Below, piece by piece: positions 1 through 7,326 of a DNA stretch of 8,489 bases. The notes beneath the pieces are model-generated. The model was not told where the DNA came from. It saw nothing but the letters and a program-made list of their open reading frames with translations, and did not search any database. This stretch comes from Euryarchaeota archaeon UBA54 (GTDB taxonomy: Archaea > Thermoplasmatota > Poseidoniia > Poseidoniales > Thalassarchaeaceae): positions 1-8,489 of the forward strand of contig DAGM01000015.1 in assembly GCA_002495735.1 (NCBI GenBank). Reading direction: 5' to 3'. Position numbers and translations under genes: made by a program. Positions within the stretch are counted from its first letter, which is position 1, and each line of letters opens with the position of its first letter.

Positions 1-668
1 GAGCTCATGCCTAGTTTGTCCTCAATCTTCTGACCGACCGAATAACCCGGCATTCCCCTCTCTACGACGAAGGTGGTTAGCTCAGCCCGCCCCTTGGAAT
101 CGGTTCCAGTGCGAGCGTACAACCAGACCACGTCAGCAGGCGTGCCTTCCTCGTCGATCGAGCCGTTGGTAATCCACATCTTGCGGCCGTTGATTACCCA
201 AGAGCCATCCTCGCGCTGCTTGGCGCCGGTCTGCATACCGAGGACGTCTGTTCCGTATCCAGGCTCGCTCATCGCCATGCAGCCGATCCACTCGCCGCTG
301 CACAGTTTCGGCAATATCCGCTGCTTCTGCTCTTCGCTGCCGTTGTGAGCGAGGTTGTTGGCGATAAGCTGGTCGTGAGCAAGGTATGCTAGACAGAGTC
401 CGGGGTCGGAGTAGGAAATCTCCTCGTTGATGATGGCCACCGCAGTAGCGTCCATTCCTCCACCGCCGTACTCAATAGGAACGGAGATCCCGAGAATCCC
501 CTGCTCACCCAGTCTGCGGAACAGTTTGGAGTTGAACTTCTCATCACGATCGTGCTCAAGAGCCTGAGGTTCGACCTCGTCGTAGACGAAGCTGCGCACC
601 ATCTCACGCAACATCGCGTGCTCCTCAGTGGGATTTGCGATGTCCAGTTCGCGCCAGTCCTCTCCCAT
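1..668 (-). CDS. Acyl-CoA dehydrogenase, N-terminal 222 codons (3' end outside window)
   Basis: Flavoprotein that introduces the alpha-beta double bond in acyl-CoA during fatty acid or branched-chain amino acid breakdown, passing electrons to an electron-transfer flavoprotein. Reading the minus strand from the ATG at 668-666 gives an unbroken frame to the window edge. An all-helical N-terminal domain (about residues 15-125) is followed by the middle beta domain with the FAD/substrate signature CMAMSEPGYGTD (130-141), then NGRKMWITNG (160-169) and a GYSVGQKIEDKLGM stretch (208-221). These are typical of the family and resemble isovaleryl- and short-chain dehydrogenases. The C-terminal helical domain with the catalytic glutamate lies outside the window, so substrate class cannot be set. 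The gene starts 47 nt after asnS on the same strand and may be co-transcribed. No strong Shine-Dalgarno sequence precedes the ATG; a downstream in-frame ATG at codon 19 is the alternative start. Confidence 0.93.
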   Translation of the reverse strand, partial: MGEDWRELDIANPTEEHAMLREMVRSFVYDEVEPQALEHDRDEKFNSKLFRRLGEQGILGISVPIEYGGGGMDATAVAIINEEISYSDPGLCLAYLAHDQLIANNLAHNGSEEQKQRILPKLCSGEWIGCMAMSEPGYGTDVLGMQTGAKQREDGSWVINGRKMWITNGSIDEEGTPADVVWLYARTGTDSKGRAELTTFVVERGMPGYSVGQKIEDKLGMS

Positions 669-715
669 GGTCTCGCTAAGCGCCGCCTTCGTATGAGTGA
701 TTCGCAGAAGCACGC

Positions 716-2044
716 CTACGGCGTGACCCTTCTGCTGTCTCTCGGGAATGGAATTACCTCGCGAATGTGGTCTGCCCCAGACAACCACGCACAGACCCTA
801 TCGACGCCGAGACCGAAGCCGCCATGTGGCACGCCCCCGTAGCGGCGGATGTCGATGTAGAACTCGTATGGCTCGCGCGGAGTGCCCTCCTCATCAATGC
901 GCTCGAGAATCTCCTTCTCAGACCAAGTCCGCTCGCCTCCACCCATAATCTCGCCGTATCCCTCAGGAGCGAGTAGGTCATGGCAGAGAACATATTTCTC
1001 ATCATCTGGGTCGGGACGATGGTAGAACGGCTTGGCTTTCCTTGGATAGTGTGTCAAGAAATGGGGGACGTCGAAATCAGAGGTTAGTATCTTCTCCTTA
1101 GAATAATCAAGGTCTTGGCCCCATTCGACAACCACTCCCTTACCTTGCAGGGTCTCAATGGCCTCGTCGTACCGCATCCTAGGATATTCGCTATCTGCAT
1201 AGTTAGCGATTAAATCGAGGTCTCTTCCCAATTCAGTCAGCTCATCTGACCTCTCGTCCAGTAGGGATTTAGCGATGTGTCTGACTACGCCCTCGCCATA
1301 CTCCATGATCTCAGAGTTACTTGCCCATGCGACCTCCATTTCGGCGTGCCAGAACTCTGTGAGGTGTCGCCTAGTGCGGCTCTTCTCTGCGCGGAAGGAA
1401 GGGGCCATGGTATACAGGCGCTCGAGAGCGGGCATCGCCGCCTCAGCATATAGCTGCCAAGATTGAGTTAGGTAGGCCTTACGGCCGAAGTAGGGCACCT
1501 CGAACAGGGTACTGCCGCCCTCTACTGCCCCGGCTACGAAGTTCGGTGCTTGGTACTCAATGAAATCTCGATCCCGGAAGTATGAGTGAATGGCTCCGAA
1601 CACAGTCGAGCGCATCTTCAGCATCGTAGTCATCCGGCCGGTGCGCAGATACAAGTGTCGGTTATCCAGCAGGAACTCGGTCTGACCTCCGTCTGCATCG
1701 GCCATGGCAGACTCAGTTATTGGGAAGGGTCGTTCGGGATTCACCGCACCAACGATCTCCCCGGAGCTGACCAGCACCTCATGACCGTGCTCCCTGTCGG
1801 TGACTTTGACTATGCCGCTGATGATTACGCTGGACTCTATGAGGGCCGTACGGAGACCTTCGAATGTATCGTCACCGACGTCTTCGCGCTTGACTACGCA
1901 CTGCACGACGCCAGTCGAATCTCGAATTACTAGGAACCAGATTTTGTTCGAGCCACGAGACCTGTGTATCCAACCCTTCAGTTCGACCTCGGACCCATCG
2001 TGATCTCCAGCTCTTACGTCGCCGACCCAGTGCTGCTTGCTCAT
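716..2044 (-). CDS. asnS: Asparaginyl-tRNA synthetase (archaeal class IIb)
   Basis: Cytoplasmic enzyme that charges tRNA-Asn with asparagine. The protein has 442 residues, usual for the archaeal form. It has an N-terminal OB-fold anticodon-binding domain (about 18-105) and a class II catalytic core with EGGSTLFEVPYFGRKAYLTQ (175-194), motif 2 FRAEKSRTRRHLTEFW (217-232), and motif 3 GGFGLGVDR (408-416) followed by IPFPR (431-435). The closest alternative is archaeal AspRS, which shares this fold. AsnRS is preferred because of SRTRRHLTEFW in motif 2, LTQSWQLYAEA where AspRS usually has a QSPQLYKQ-like segment, RRYGGVPHGGFG, and IPFPR rather than LFPR near the end. The start is the ATG at 2044-2042; a purine-rich AGGAAGTGAG lies just upstream. 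A T-rich TTTCTTAA on the minus strand near 2082-2089 could be a weak TATA box. It follows tRNA-Lys on the same strand. Confidence 0.9.
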   Translation of the reverse strand: MSKQHWVGDVRAGDHDGSEVELKGWIHRSRGSNKIWFLVIRDSTGVVQCVVKREDVGDDTFEGLRTALIESSVIISGIVKVTDREHGHEVLVSSGEIVGAVNPERPFPITESAMADADGGQTEFLLDNRHLYLRTGRMTTMLKMRSTVFGAIHSYFRDRDFIEYQAPNFVAGAVEGGSTLFEVPYFGRKAYLTQSWQLYAEAAMPALERLYTMAPSFRAEKSRTRRHLTEFWHAEMEVAWASNSEIMEYGEGVVRHIAKSLLDERSDELTELGRDLDLIANYADSEYPRMRYDEAIETLQGKGVVVEWGQDLDYSKEKILTSDFDVPHFLTHYPRKAKPFYHRPDPDDEKYVLCHDLLAPEGYGEIMGGGERTWSEKEILERIDEEGTPREPYEFYIDIRRYGGVPHGGFGLGVDRVCAWLSGADHIREVIPFPRDSRRVTP

Positions 2045-2113
2045 CGACTCACTTCCTGTCGGCTACCTGCTCGCTCATCAGTTAAGAAACCTCAATTCAA
2101 AGGTGGGTTCGGA

Positions 2114-2190
2114 TGGCGAGTCTGACGGGGTTCGAACCCGCGACCGCCCGGTTAAGAGCCGGGTGCTCTACCTGACTAAGCTACAGACCC
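2114..2190 (-). tRNA. tRNA-Lys(CUU), CCA encoded
   Basis: On the minus strand a complete cloverleaf folds. The acceptor GGGTCTG pairs with CAGACTC (one G-U); the D stem is GCTT/GAGC. The anticodon stem CCCGG/CCGGG closes a 7-nt loop CTCTTAA with anticodon CUU, which reads AAG lysine codons. The T arm is GCGGG-TTCGAAC-CCCGT. The mature body is 2117-2190 (74 nt) and a genomic CCA follows at 2116-2114. The discriminator base is G73, as in archaeal and eukaryotic tRNA-Lys; bacteria usually have A. No intron is seen in the anticodon loop. Confidence 0.97.
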
Positions 2191-2212
2191 AGCCCACCGA
2201 CTTGACGCCACT

Positions 2213-2218
2213 CTATAA
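2213..2218 (-). promoter_or_regulatory. Putative archaeal TATA box for tRNA-Lys
   Basis: The minus strand reads TTATAG inside GGTTATAGAG. It is centred about 25 bp before the first base of the tRNA (2190), the spacing expected for an archaeal box A when transcription starts at or very near the mature 5' end. No clear BRE was identified. Confidence 0.6.
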
Positions 2219-2236
2219 CCGCAACGGAGGGTTTGT

Positions 2237-2968
2237 TCAGTCCAGTCTGCCGCCTTGCTTAACCATAGTCAGCACTTCTGACGGCGTCGCCATCACGACC
2301 GCGTCGCACATACCGACGAATAGCCCCACCTCGACGACTCCATCGACCGAAAGAATCAGCTCTTCCAGCTGACTTGGGTTTGTGATGGTAGGGCCGAACT
2401 CGCAATCGAGGATGTGGCCGCCGTTGTCGGTAACATAGGATGTCTGACCGCCGCGCAGCCTCACCGGCCCGGGGCATATTGAGTCTAATTCATCACGAAC
2501 CCTCTCCCAGTCTCCGGTACCAACCTCGAGAGGTAAATCGAATCTACCGAGGACAGGCACCTGCTTGCGGTCGTCTGCCACCACAACCATGGCCTTCGAT
2601 GCAGCGGCTACCCTCTTCTCTTGAGTGAGGGCCCCGCCACCACCCTTGATGAGTTGGAAATCCGGATCGAACTCGTCCGCACCATCTATCGTCAGGTCGA
2701 TCTCACCGGCCTGCTTGAGTGTGAGTAGTGGGATATCGAGACCCTCTGCCAGATATCTAGTCGCCTCGCTGGTCGGGACTCCTTTGACCTGTAGTCCCTC
2801 CTCGGCCATCCTGCGTCCAATCTCCAGTACCGTGTAGCGGACTGTGGAGCCGGTTCCGAGGCCCAGTGTCATACCATTGCTAACGAATGAACAAGCAGCG
2901 ATTCCGGCCTCACGCTTCAGCGCCTCGACCTTGTCCACTATGCGCGCTGGAAGTGTACTGCGCATCAT
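2237..2968 (-). CDS. rpiA: Ribose-5-phosphate isomerase A
   Basis: Interconverts ribose 5-phosphate and ribulose 5-phosphate, feeding nucleotide synthesis and the non-oxidative pentose phosphate reactions in the cytoplasm. Numbered from the ATG at 2968 (243 residues), it shows GLGTGST (36-42), PTSEAT (65-70), DGADE (95-99), KGGGGAL (108-114) and E117. D95, D98, K108 and E117 correspond to the catalytic-site residues D81, D84, K94 and E103 of the E. coli enzyme. The usual DNGN segment is DNGG here, a small deviation. The length is slightly above the bacterial norm of about 219. An in-frame GTG at 2977 would add three residues (start 2977), and a second ATG follows at once (2965). Neither has a strong Shine-Dalgarno sequence, so the transcript may be leaderless. 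It is divergent from RNase P RNA across a gap of roughly 70 bp and precedes tRNA-Lys on the same strand. Confidence 0.96.
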   Translation of the reverse strand: MMRSTLPARIVDKVEALKREAGIAACSFVSNGMTLGLGTGSTVRYTVLEIGRRMAEEGLQVKGVPTSEATRYLAEGLDIPLLTLKQAGEIDLTIDGADEFDPDFQLIKGGGGALTQEKRVAAASKAMVVVADDRKQVPVLGRFDLPLEVGTGDWERVRDELDSICPGPVRLRGGQTSYVTDNGGHILDCEFGPTITNPSQLEELILSVDGVVEVGLFVGMCDAVVMATPSEVLTMVKQGGRLD

Positions 2969-3043
2969 GGTTTCCACGTATGTTTGTTACTCAAGACTGC
3001 GATTCAAGCGACCGAGGGGTTCATGCGAGGCACCTGCGCCCAT

Positions 3044-3349
3044 GGGTGCGAGGGAGCAGGAGGGTTGCTGACAGTGTACGACACTGAGGAAAGTCCCCTC
3101 TCCGTGATGCAGGTGGTCCGACGCAAGTCGGAGGCCCGGGAGGGTCGGCTCTGCAACAGAAACGAACCGCGACAGGCGTACTATGAACCCGCAAGGGGGA
3201 GGTTTCCTGACCGCGGCTGGAACGAGCATCCCCGCCGGAGCAAGTCCAAGCAGGTCTGCATGGCATCGACAGGACCGGGTAGGACGCATAGTTGAATGCG
3301 ACCAGCCGAAAGGTGAACAGAAAGGGGCTTATTCCCTGCACCCTCGCCC
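3044..3349 (+). ncRNA. rnpB: RNase P RNA (catalytic RNA, type A-like)
   Basis: Ribozyme subunit that cuts 5' leaders from pre-tRNAs. Region I is gaggaaagtcc (3086-3096) and region V is acagaaaggggcttat (3317-3332). Their P4 strands pair as AAG-(bulged U3094)-CCCCT (3091-3099) with AGGGGCTT (3323-3330), reproducing the universal bulged uridine. The ends close with P1: gcgaggg (3048-3054) pairs with ccctcgc (3341-3347), with two more G-C pairs beyond a bulged T3047. P2 is gcagg (3056-3060) with cctgc (3335-3339). P3 is cagtgt/acactg (3072-3086). Other recognisable pieces are a GCAA-capped hairpin tccgac/gtcgga (3117-3132), aacagaaacgaaccgc (3155-3170), and ggagcaagtccaagcagg (3237-3254). The approximately 306-nt length fits archaeal type A. 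Exact ends may differ by a few bases. No convincing TATA box or T-run terminator was seen. It is convergent with the RND exporter, whose stop is 22 bp away. Confidence 0.95.
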
Positions 3350-3371
3350 AACTGTATAGCGGCAGCGTTCG

Positions 3372-6300
3372 CTATTCGATGACCGCCTCGAGCACAGCCT
3401 CTGTAGACAGCACCCCGCTCTGCTCGTAGTCGAGCCAAGATTCTCCTCGGGTGATTCGATGACCGAACTCGTGGTAGGCGACAATCATCGCCGGCAGCAG
3501 GATTGAGCTAGTCAACAGAGCTAGAATTAGCAGTAGCATCATCAGCACGAAGAAGTTCTGCAGCCCGGGGATAGCTACGAACAGCCCGGCTGAGAGGCCG
3601 GCACAGGTCGTGGCAGTAGTCTCGAATATGGTCTGGCCGGTCCTAGCCACGGACTTTACGATGCCAGCAGGAGTCTCTCCCTCGTCTTTGATTCGATCAA
3701 CGATGTGGATAGAATCATCCACTCCTATGCCGAAGACAATTGTTCCCACCATGGCGGTGAAGAAGTTGACGTTGACGCCTCCACTGCGCATCAGCAGCGG
3801 CTGCCAAACCACCACAACCCCTACTGCAATCATAGTGAATAGAGCCAGCCGGGGGGAACGGAATAGAAAGGTCATGGCGATGAGCAGTATGAACATCGTA
3901 GCTATGGTAGTCTCTGACTGAGCCTCGTGGACCCCATCGTTGACGTCAATGGATACCGGCAGCCCCCCAGTCAAGAGCGAGTTGAAGGTCTGCTCCAACC
4001 CCAGGCCCTGACAGGTCCAGGCCGAGCCTCCGCATCCTACACCCGTCAGGAAGCTATCTATGGCATCTCGTAGAGAGCCTGCGTCGGCCAGATTGAGATA
4101 TGGCTGGTTCACGTAAACCAGAGTCTTTGTCTCGCCTGAGCCCTGATCGGCATTCATCAGCATTGAGCGAATCTCTGGAGAGAGGGTGTCGAAAGCCACA
4201 TTGACCATGTCCTCACGACTGGTCGCAGCGTAGGCCCAGCAATCAGGGCGCAAGGGATTAGTCGACTCGTCCCAACACTCGTCGTGGAGGAGTTCCCAAA
4301 GGCTCTCATCATATAATTCCAAATTTCCAATCACGACATCTACATGTATTGATTTCAGAATGGTTACTAAACTGATGGTAGAGGTATTAGCCACTTGATC
4401 AATTTTGTTGACTTGCATGATATCTATGGCATCGAGTATAGGGAGGTCTCGAATCGGAGCCGTGCCATTCTGGACCCCCCTCTGAGTAGCGTCTACAATG
4501 AACATGTTAGTCTGTCCACCATCGAAGACGTAGCTGTATTCTCTGAGGGTCTCATACGATTCCAGACCTGGTGGAACCTCGTCGGAGGCACCGCTTATTC
4601 CCTGTCCGAGTTGTTCCTCAAGAATACGGGCCCCCGAGAAAGTTAGGGCTAAGGTGACTATCAGAACTATGACCGTGGCCTTGACTGGAATCTCTCCTAT
4701 TGACTCCCATATCTTATCGAAGGCTTTTGAACGGCTCTTTCTGTACCTCAGTAACTGAACTAGCGCGGGGACCATTAGCATCGACAACACGAAGGTCGTC
4801 GAGATACCTATTAGGAGCGTTGTTCCGACAGTTCTCATAGGCTCTATCGGAACCAGACTGGGCCACCTGAGTACGCTGAAACCGATGATAGTGGTCAACG
4901 CGGATAAGAATATGGCGTGGCCTGTGGTAAGTACTGCCCTGACTGTCGCTGTGAGGCTGATATGAGGATCCCACGGGTCGATATCCTCAGTCTGAAAGCC
5001 ATCCCTCTGAGCCGACCAAGCCATCTCGAGACGTTCCTCAATCAACTCAATTCTGTTCTCCTCTATCCTGTTGGTCAGATGCAGGGCATAGTCCACTCCC
5101 AGCCCGACCAGTATGGGACCAACCGAGATGATCATTGGAGTGAGCATGATGTCGGCGATGACGGTGATGCCGAATGTTATCGCTAGACTCATCAGAATAG
5201 GGGCGCCGCAGATAATAATGACCTTGGGATTGCGGTGCAGCAGCAGCATAGTCAGTGAGACTAGGACTATGCTGATGGGGAGCATCTTGTCGACAAGTTC
5301 GATGTAGATTGCATCGGAGATGTCATGCACCACCGGAGTCAGTCCGGTAATTGTGATAGCCTTACGGTTGTCAGTCGAGGTGAATTCGTCCATTGTTGAG
5401 GTGGGAGTGTCGTATACTCTGTGACACAGTTGGCAATCCGCAGGATTTGATTCCTCGTAAATCAACTGTTGAGAGTGCTTGATGAAGGCCTTGTGGTCCC
5501 TCAATATTCCATCTGGATTCTCTTCAGTTGAGCCTTTTGGATTCGGACGAGCTGTGATGTCCGTTTCCGACATATCGAACTTCAGCCCCATGATGACTAC
5601 TCCAGTATCCCAGATGCCGTCGTTGTTGGTGTCACGAACGAAGTTAGATAGGAGCGGTTCGGCATCCTCGACGAACCTGTCTATTCTCTCCTGTGCTCCA
5701 GAACCTTCTGGAATAGAATACCCTTCGTAGGGATTGAGTGATGAGACCGTGCAGTCTTCGTTGTCTCCTGTCGGTAGCGCGTACTTTTCCATCGCGCAGT
5801 TGAAGCGGTAGTTGGACGAGTTCGCCTCCTTGATAATCTGCGCAGGGGAGATTACCCAAACGACGCCGTCAATTCCTCCTCTATCCTCCTTGTTGTAGTC
5901 GAGTCCAGACTGGTATCCACCTATCCCCCGATTCTGATCGTCCCCCTCTATCCACGAGATCTGTTTCAGTATCTCTATACTGGTGATATTCTCTGTTCCT
6001 CTGTGACTAGAATCGTCGACAGCGTTGTCAGTCTGCACATACAGAATGAAAATGTCAGTCGACCACTGCTCCCTAACCTGCTGCAATAGGATAGTGGAGT
6101 CGGCACCATCTGGCAGGTATATCTCGACGTCTCCATTGATCTGATGCTCGAACTCCATGGCGTCCCTACCGATTATCGTAGTCACCAGAAGAAGGAGGAC
6201 TACGATGCTGGCCGGACTTCTGAGTATCGATGAGTAGGTCAACTCGATCGTCCTGCGAGTGGTGGCCTCGGCGGCGTCGCCGACATCATCGATTAGTTGG

Positions 6301-6476
6301 GCCATGGTGTCCAATCCTTCGCCGACAATACTGCCAGCGAAGCCCTCGCGAGCGCTGTCAAAGGACTCTTTGAGAGGCTTGAGTTTCTCAAAGAAGCCAT
6401 CCCAAAAAGCGGCCTCGTCATCACGGCCTTCTCCATCTCTGATGGAGTACTTATCCTCCGACTCAACTCGCGCCAC
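3372..6476 (-). CDS. RND-superfamily (COG1033/MMPL-type) membrane exporter
   Basis: Predicted proton-driven exporter of unknown substrate in the cytoplasmic membrane, 1034 residues. A charged cytoplasmic N-terminal extension of about 85 residues precedes TM1 (88-104). A large extracytoplasmic loop (about 105-395) precedes TM2-6 (about 401-575), then TM7 (about 598-616), a second large loop (about 617-855), and TM8-12 up to about residue 1010. The two halves are a duplication: GVDYALH (460-466) and GVDDSIH (918-924) mark TM4 and TM10, with aspartates D462 and D920/D921 likely in proton relay. Eight loop cysteines form close pairs: C227/C242, C348/C351 (a CQLCH motif), C734/C746 and C815/C822. 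The other two cysteines lie in TM segments. Loop 1 also has a DTNNDGIWD calcium-type motif (282-290). The start is GTG, supported by an upstream GGAGG. The gene is divergent from a thioredoxin/VKOR pair. Lipid, hopanoid or other hydrophobic cargo is a family-level guess only. Confidence 0.92.
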   Translation of the reverse strand: MARVESEDKYSIRDGEGRDDEAAFWDGFFEKLKPLKESFDSAREGFAGSIVGEGLDTMAQLIDDVGDAAEATTRRTIELTYSSILRSPASIVVLLLLVTTIIGRDAMEFEHQINGDVEIYLPDGADSTILLQQVREQWSTDIFILYVQTDNAVDDSSHRGTENITSIEILKQISWIEGDDQNRGIGGYQSGLDYNKEDRGGIDGVVWVISPAQIIKEANSSNYRFNCAMEKYALPTGDNEDCTVSSLNPYEGYSIPEGSGAQERIDRFVEDAEPLLSNFVRDTNNDGIWDTGVVIMGLKFDMSETDITARPNPKGSTEENPDGILRDHKAFIKHSQQLIYEESNPADCQLCHRVYDTPTSTMDEFTSTDNRKAITITGLTPVVHDISDAIYIELVDKMLPISIVLVSLTMLLLHRNPKVIIICGAPILMSLAITFGITVIADIMLTPMIISVGPILVGLGVDYALHLTNRIEENRIELIEERLEMAWSAQRDGFQTEDIDPWDPHISLTATVRAVLTTGHAIFLSALTTIIGFSVLRWPSLVPIEPMRTVGTTLLIGISTTFVLSMLMVPALVQLLRYRKSRSKAFDKIWESIGEIPVKATVIVLIVTLALTFSGARILEEQLGQGISGASDEVPPGLESYETLREYSYVFDGGQTNMFIVDATQRGVQNGTAPIRDLPILDAIDIMQVNKIDQVANTSTISLVTILKSIHVDVVIGNLELYDESLWELLHDECWDESTNPLRPDCWAYAATSREDMVNVAFDTLSPEIRSMLMNADQGSGETKTLVYVNQPYLNLADAGSLRDAIDSFLTGVGCGGSAWTCQGLGLEQTFNSLLTGGLPVSIDVNDGVHEAQSETTIATMFILLIAMTFLFRSPRLALFTMIAVGVVVVWQPLLMRSGGVNVNFFTAMVGTIVFGIGVDDSIHIVDRIKDEGETPAGIVKSVARTGQTIFETTATTCAGLSAGLFVAIPGLQNFFVLMMLLLILALLTSSILLPAMIVAYHEFGHRITRGESWLDYEQSGVLSTEAVLEAVIE

Positions 6477-6485
6477 GGGATGGAG

Positions 6486-6490
6486 CCTCC
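6486..6490 (-). promoter_or_regulatory. Shine-Dalgarno site of the RND exporter gene
   Basis: The minus strand reads GGAGG followed by nine bases and then GTG at 6476-6474. No ATG lies between this site and the in-frame stop at 6518-6516. The GTG is therefore the best start despite being a non-ATG codon. Confidence 0.65.
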
Positions 6491-6648
6491 ACGGGAGCCA
6501 AATGAAGCGTTCGCATCAGCCCCGTGAGGGAAGTGTATTACGGACGGGATTAGGAATTCCGGAACCGATTGACTGTGTTACAGGTTGGTCGCCGTCAGCC
6601 AGAGACCATCGAATCCCTGAAAATGGATGAGCCACCCGACGGAGATGC

Positions 6649-7326
6649 ATGGCTAGGAGAAGGAGAGCGGCTGCCCCTAAGGGCAGGGATGACGATATCA
6701 GATTGATGGCGGCTCTGGTGACCTTCGGAGTTACTAGCATGATTCTGATGGCAGTAATGCTTCTGGCACCTGTGGTCAAGGTCGGCCCTTCAGAGGGTGA
6801 GTTGGCTCCCGATTTCTCAGTCCAGGCTTACAGCGGCGGAGAATGGGGAGATTTTCGTCTGTCTAATTTGTTCAACAAAAGCTGGGCACCGGGTGGAGAC
6901 GGAAATTGGATAGTGGTGCAGTACATCGATACTGACTGTCCGTACTGCTGGAACGAGGGCGAGTTGATGAGTCAGTTGCACTCGCAATGGAATCAGAAAG
7001 TTACCTTCGTTACCGTCGTGGTTGAACTCGGAATCCAGGGTCACGACAGCAGCAGGGGAGAAGTGGAGGCTTTCAGGGACAAGACCCCTTACGAAGGCTG
7101 TAAGACTAACTCGAACTGCGCAGACAGGCCCGGAAATCCACACTCGTGGGTCTACATCGACGACCTGAATTCGAGGACGAGTGGAGACTGGGAATTGCCC
7201 GGAACGCCATTTGCCGCACTGCTACAGCCTGACGGGATAGTGGCTTGGAACCCTCAACAGCCGGGCAACCACCCCGATGGAGAAGAGATGGAAGGCGCTT
7301 TGCAGCGCCTGGTGGGTGGTTCTTGA
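6649..7326 (+). CDS. Membrane-anchored thioredoxin-like (TlpA/AhpC-TSA-like) protein
   Basis: Probable extracytoplasmic thiol-disulfide oxidoreductase of 225 residues. The N-terminus is basic (ARRRR), then one hydrophobic segment (about 19-44) looks like a signal anchor, leaving the rest outside. The domain opens with APDFSVQAYSGG (53-64), as in TlpA/redoxin proteins. It continues with a beta strand and the active-site CPYC (97-100, in DTDCPYCWNEGE), and has GTPF (185-188) in the position of the cis-proline loop. Two further cysteines, C151 and C157, lie between the active site and that loop and could form a second disulfide. The start ATG at 6649 has GGAG four to five bases upstream; the overlapping ATG at 6645 stops after three codons. 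Its stop overlaps the VKOR start by 1 nt (TGATG), so the two are almost certainly translated as a unit. VKOR is its likely oxidising partner (inference). Confidence 0.88.
   Translation: MARRRRAAAPKGRDDDIRLMAALVTFGVTSMILMAVMLLAPVVKVGPSEGELAPDFSVQAYSGGEWGDFRLSNLFNKSWAPGGDGNWIVVQYIDTDCPYCWNEGELMSQLHSQWNQKVTFVTVVVELGIQGHDSSRGEVEAFRDKTPYEGCKTNSNCADRPGNPHSWVYIDDLNSRTSGDWELPGTPFAALLQPDGIVAWNPQQPGNHPDGEEMEGALQRLVGGS

Noticed and set aside
1586..1933. 115-codon plus-strand open frame opposite asnS
   Set aside because: It lies entirely antisense to the well-supported AsnRS coding sequence and shows no recognisable motif; it is a shadow frame.
716..2044. Reading the synthetase as an aspartyl-tRNA synthetase
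   Set aside because: The fold is shared, but motif 2 (SRTRRHLTEFW), LTQSWQLYAEA, RRYGGVPHGGFG and IPFPR fit AsnRS better than archaeal AspRS.
2037..2372. 111-codon plus-strand open frame across the tRNA and the end of rpiA
   Set aside because: Its protein contains the familiar false GVRTRDRPVKSR-type peptide that comes from reading through an antisense tRNA gene.
2984..3341. Several overlapping small open frames of 75-106 codons on both strands
   Set aside because: They coincide with the RNase P RNA, whose conserved structure explains the sequence; none has a family signature.
6551..6563. Short nested palindromes (ggaattcc, ttccggaa) in the divergent intergenic region
   Set aside because: Eight-base palindromes are common by chance and there is no second copy to suggest an operator.
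7293..7310. Inverted repeat aggcgc/gcgcct with 6-nt loop at the end of the thioredoxin-like gene
   Set aside because: It lies inside coding sequence just before the translationally coupled VKOR start, so an internal terminator makes little sense; a 6-bp stem is easily chance.
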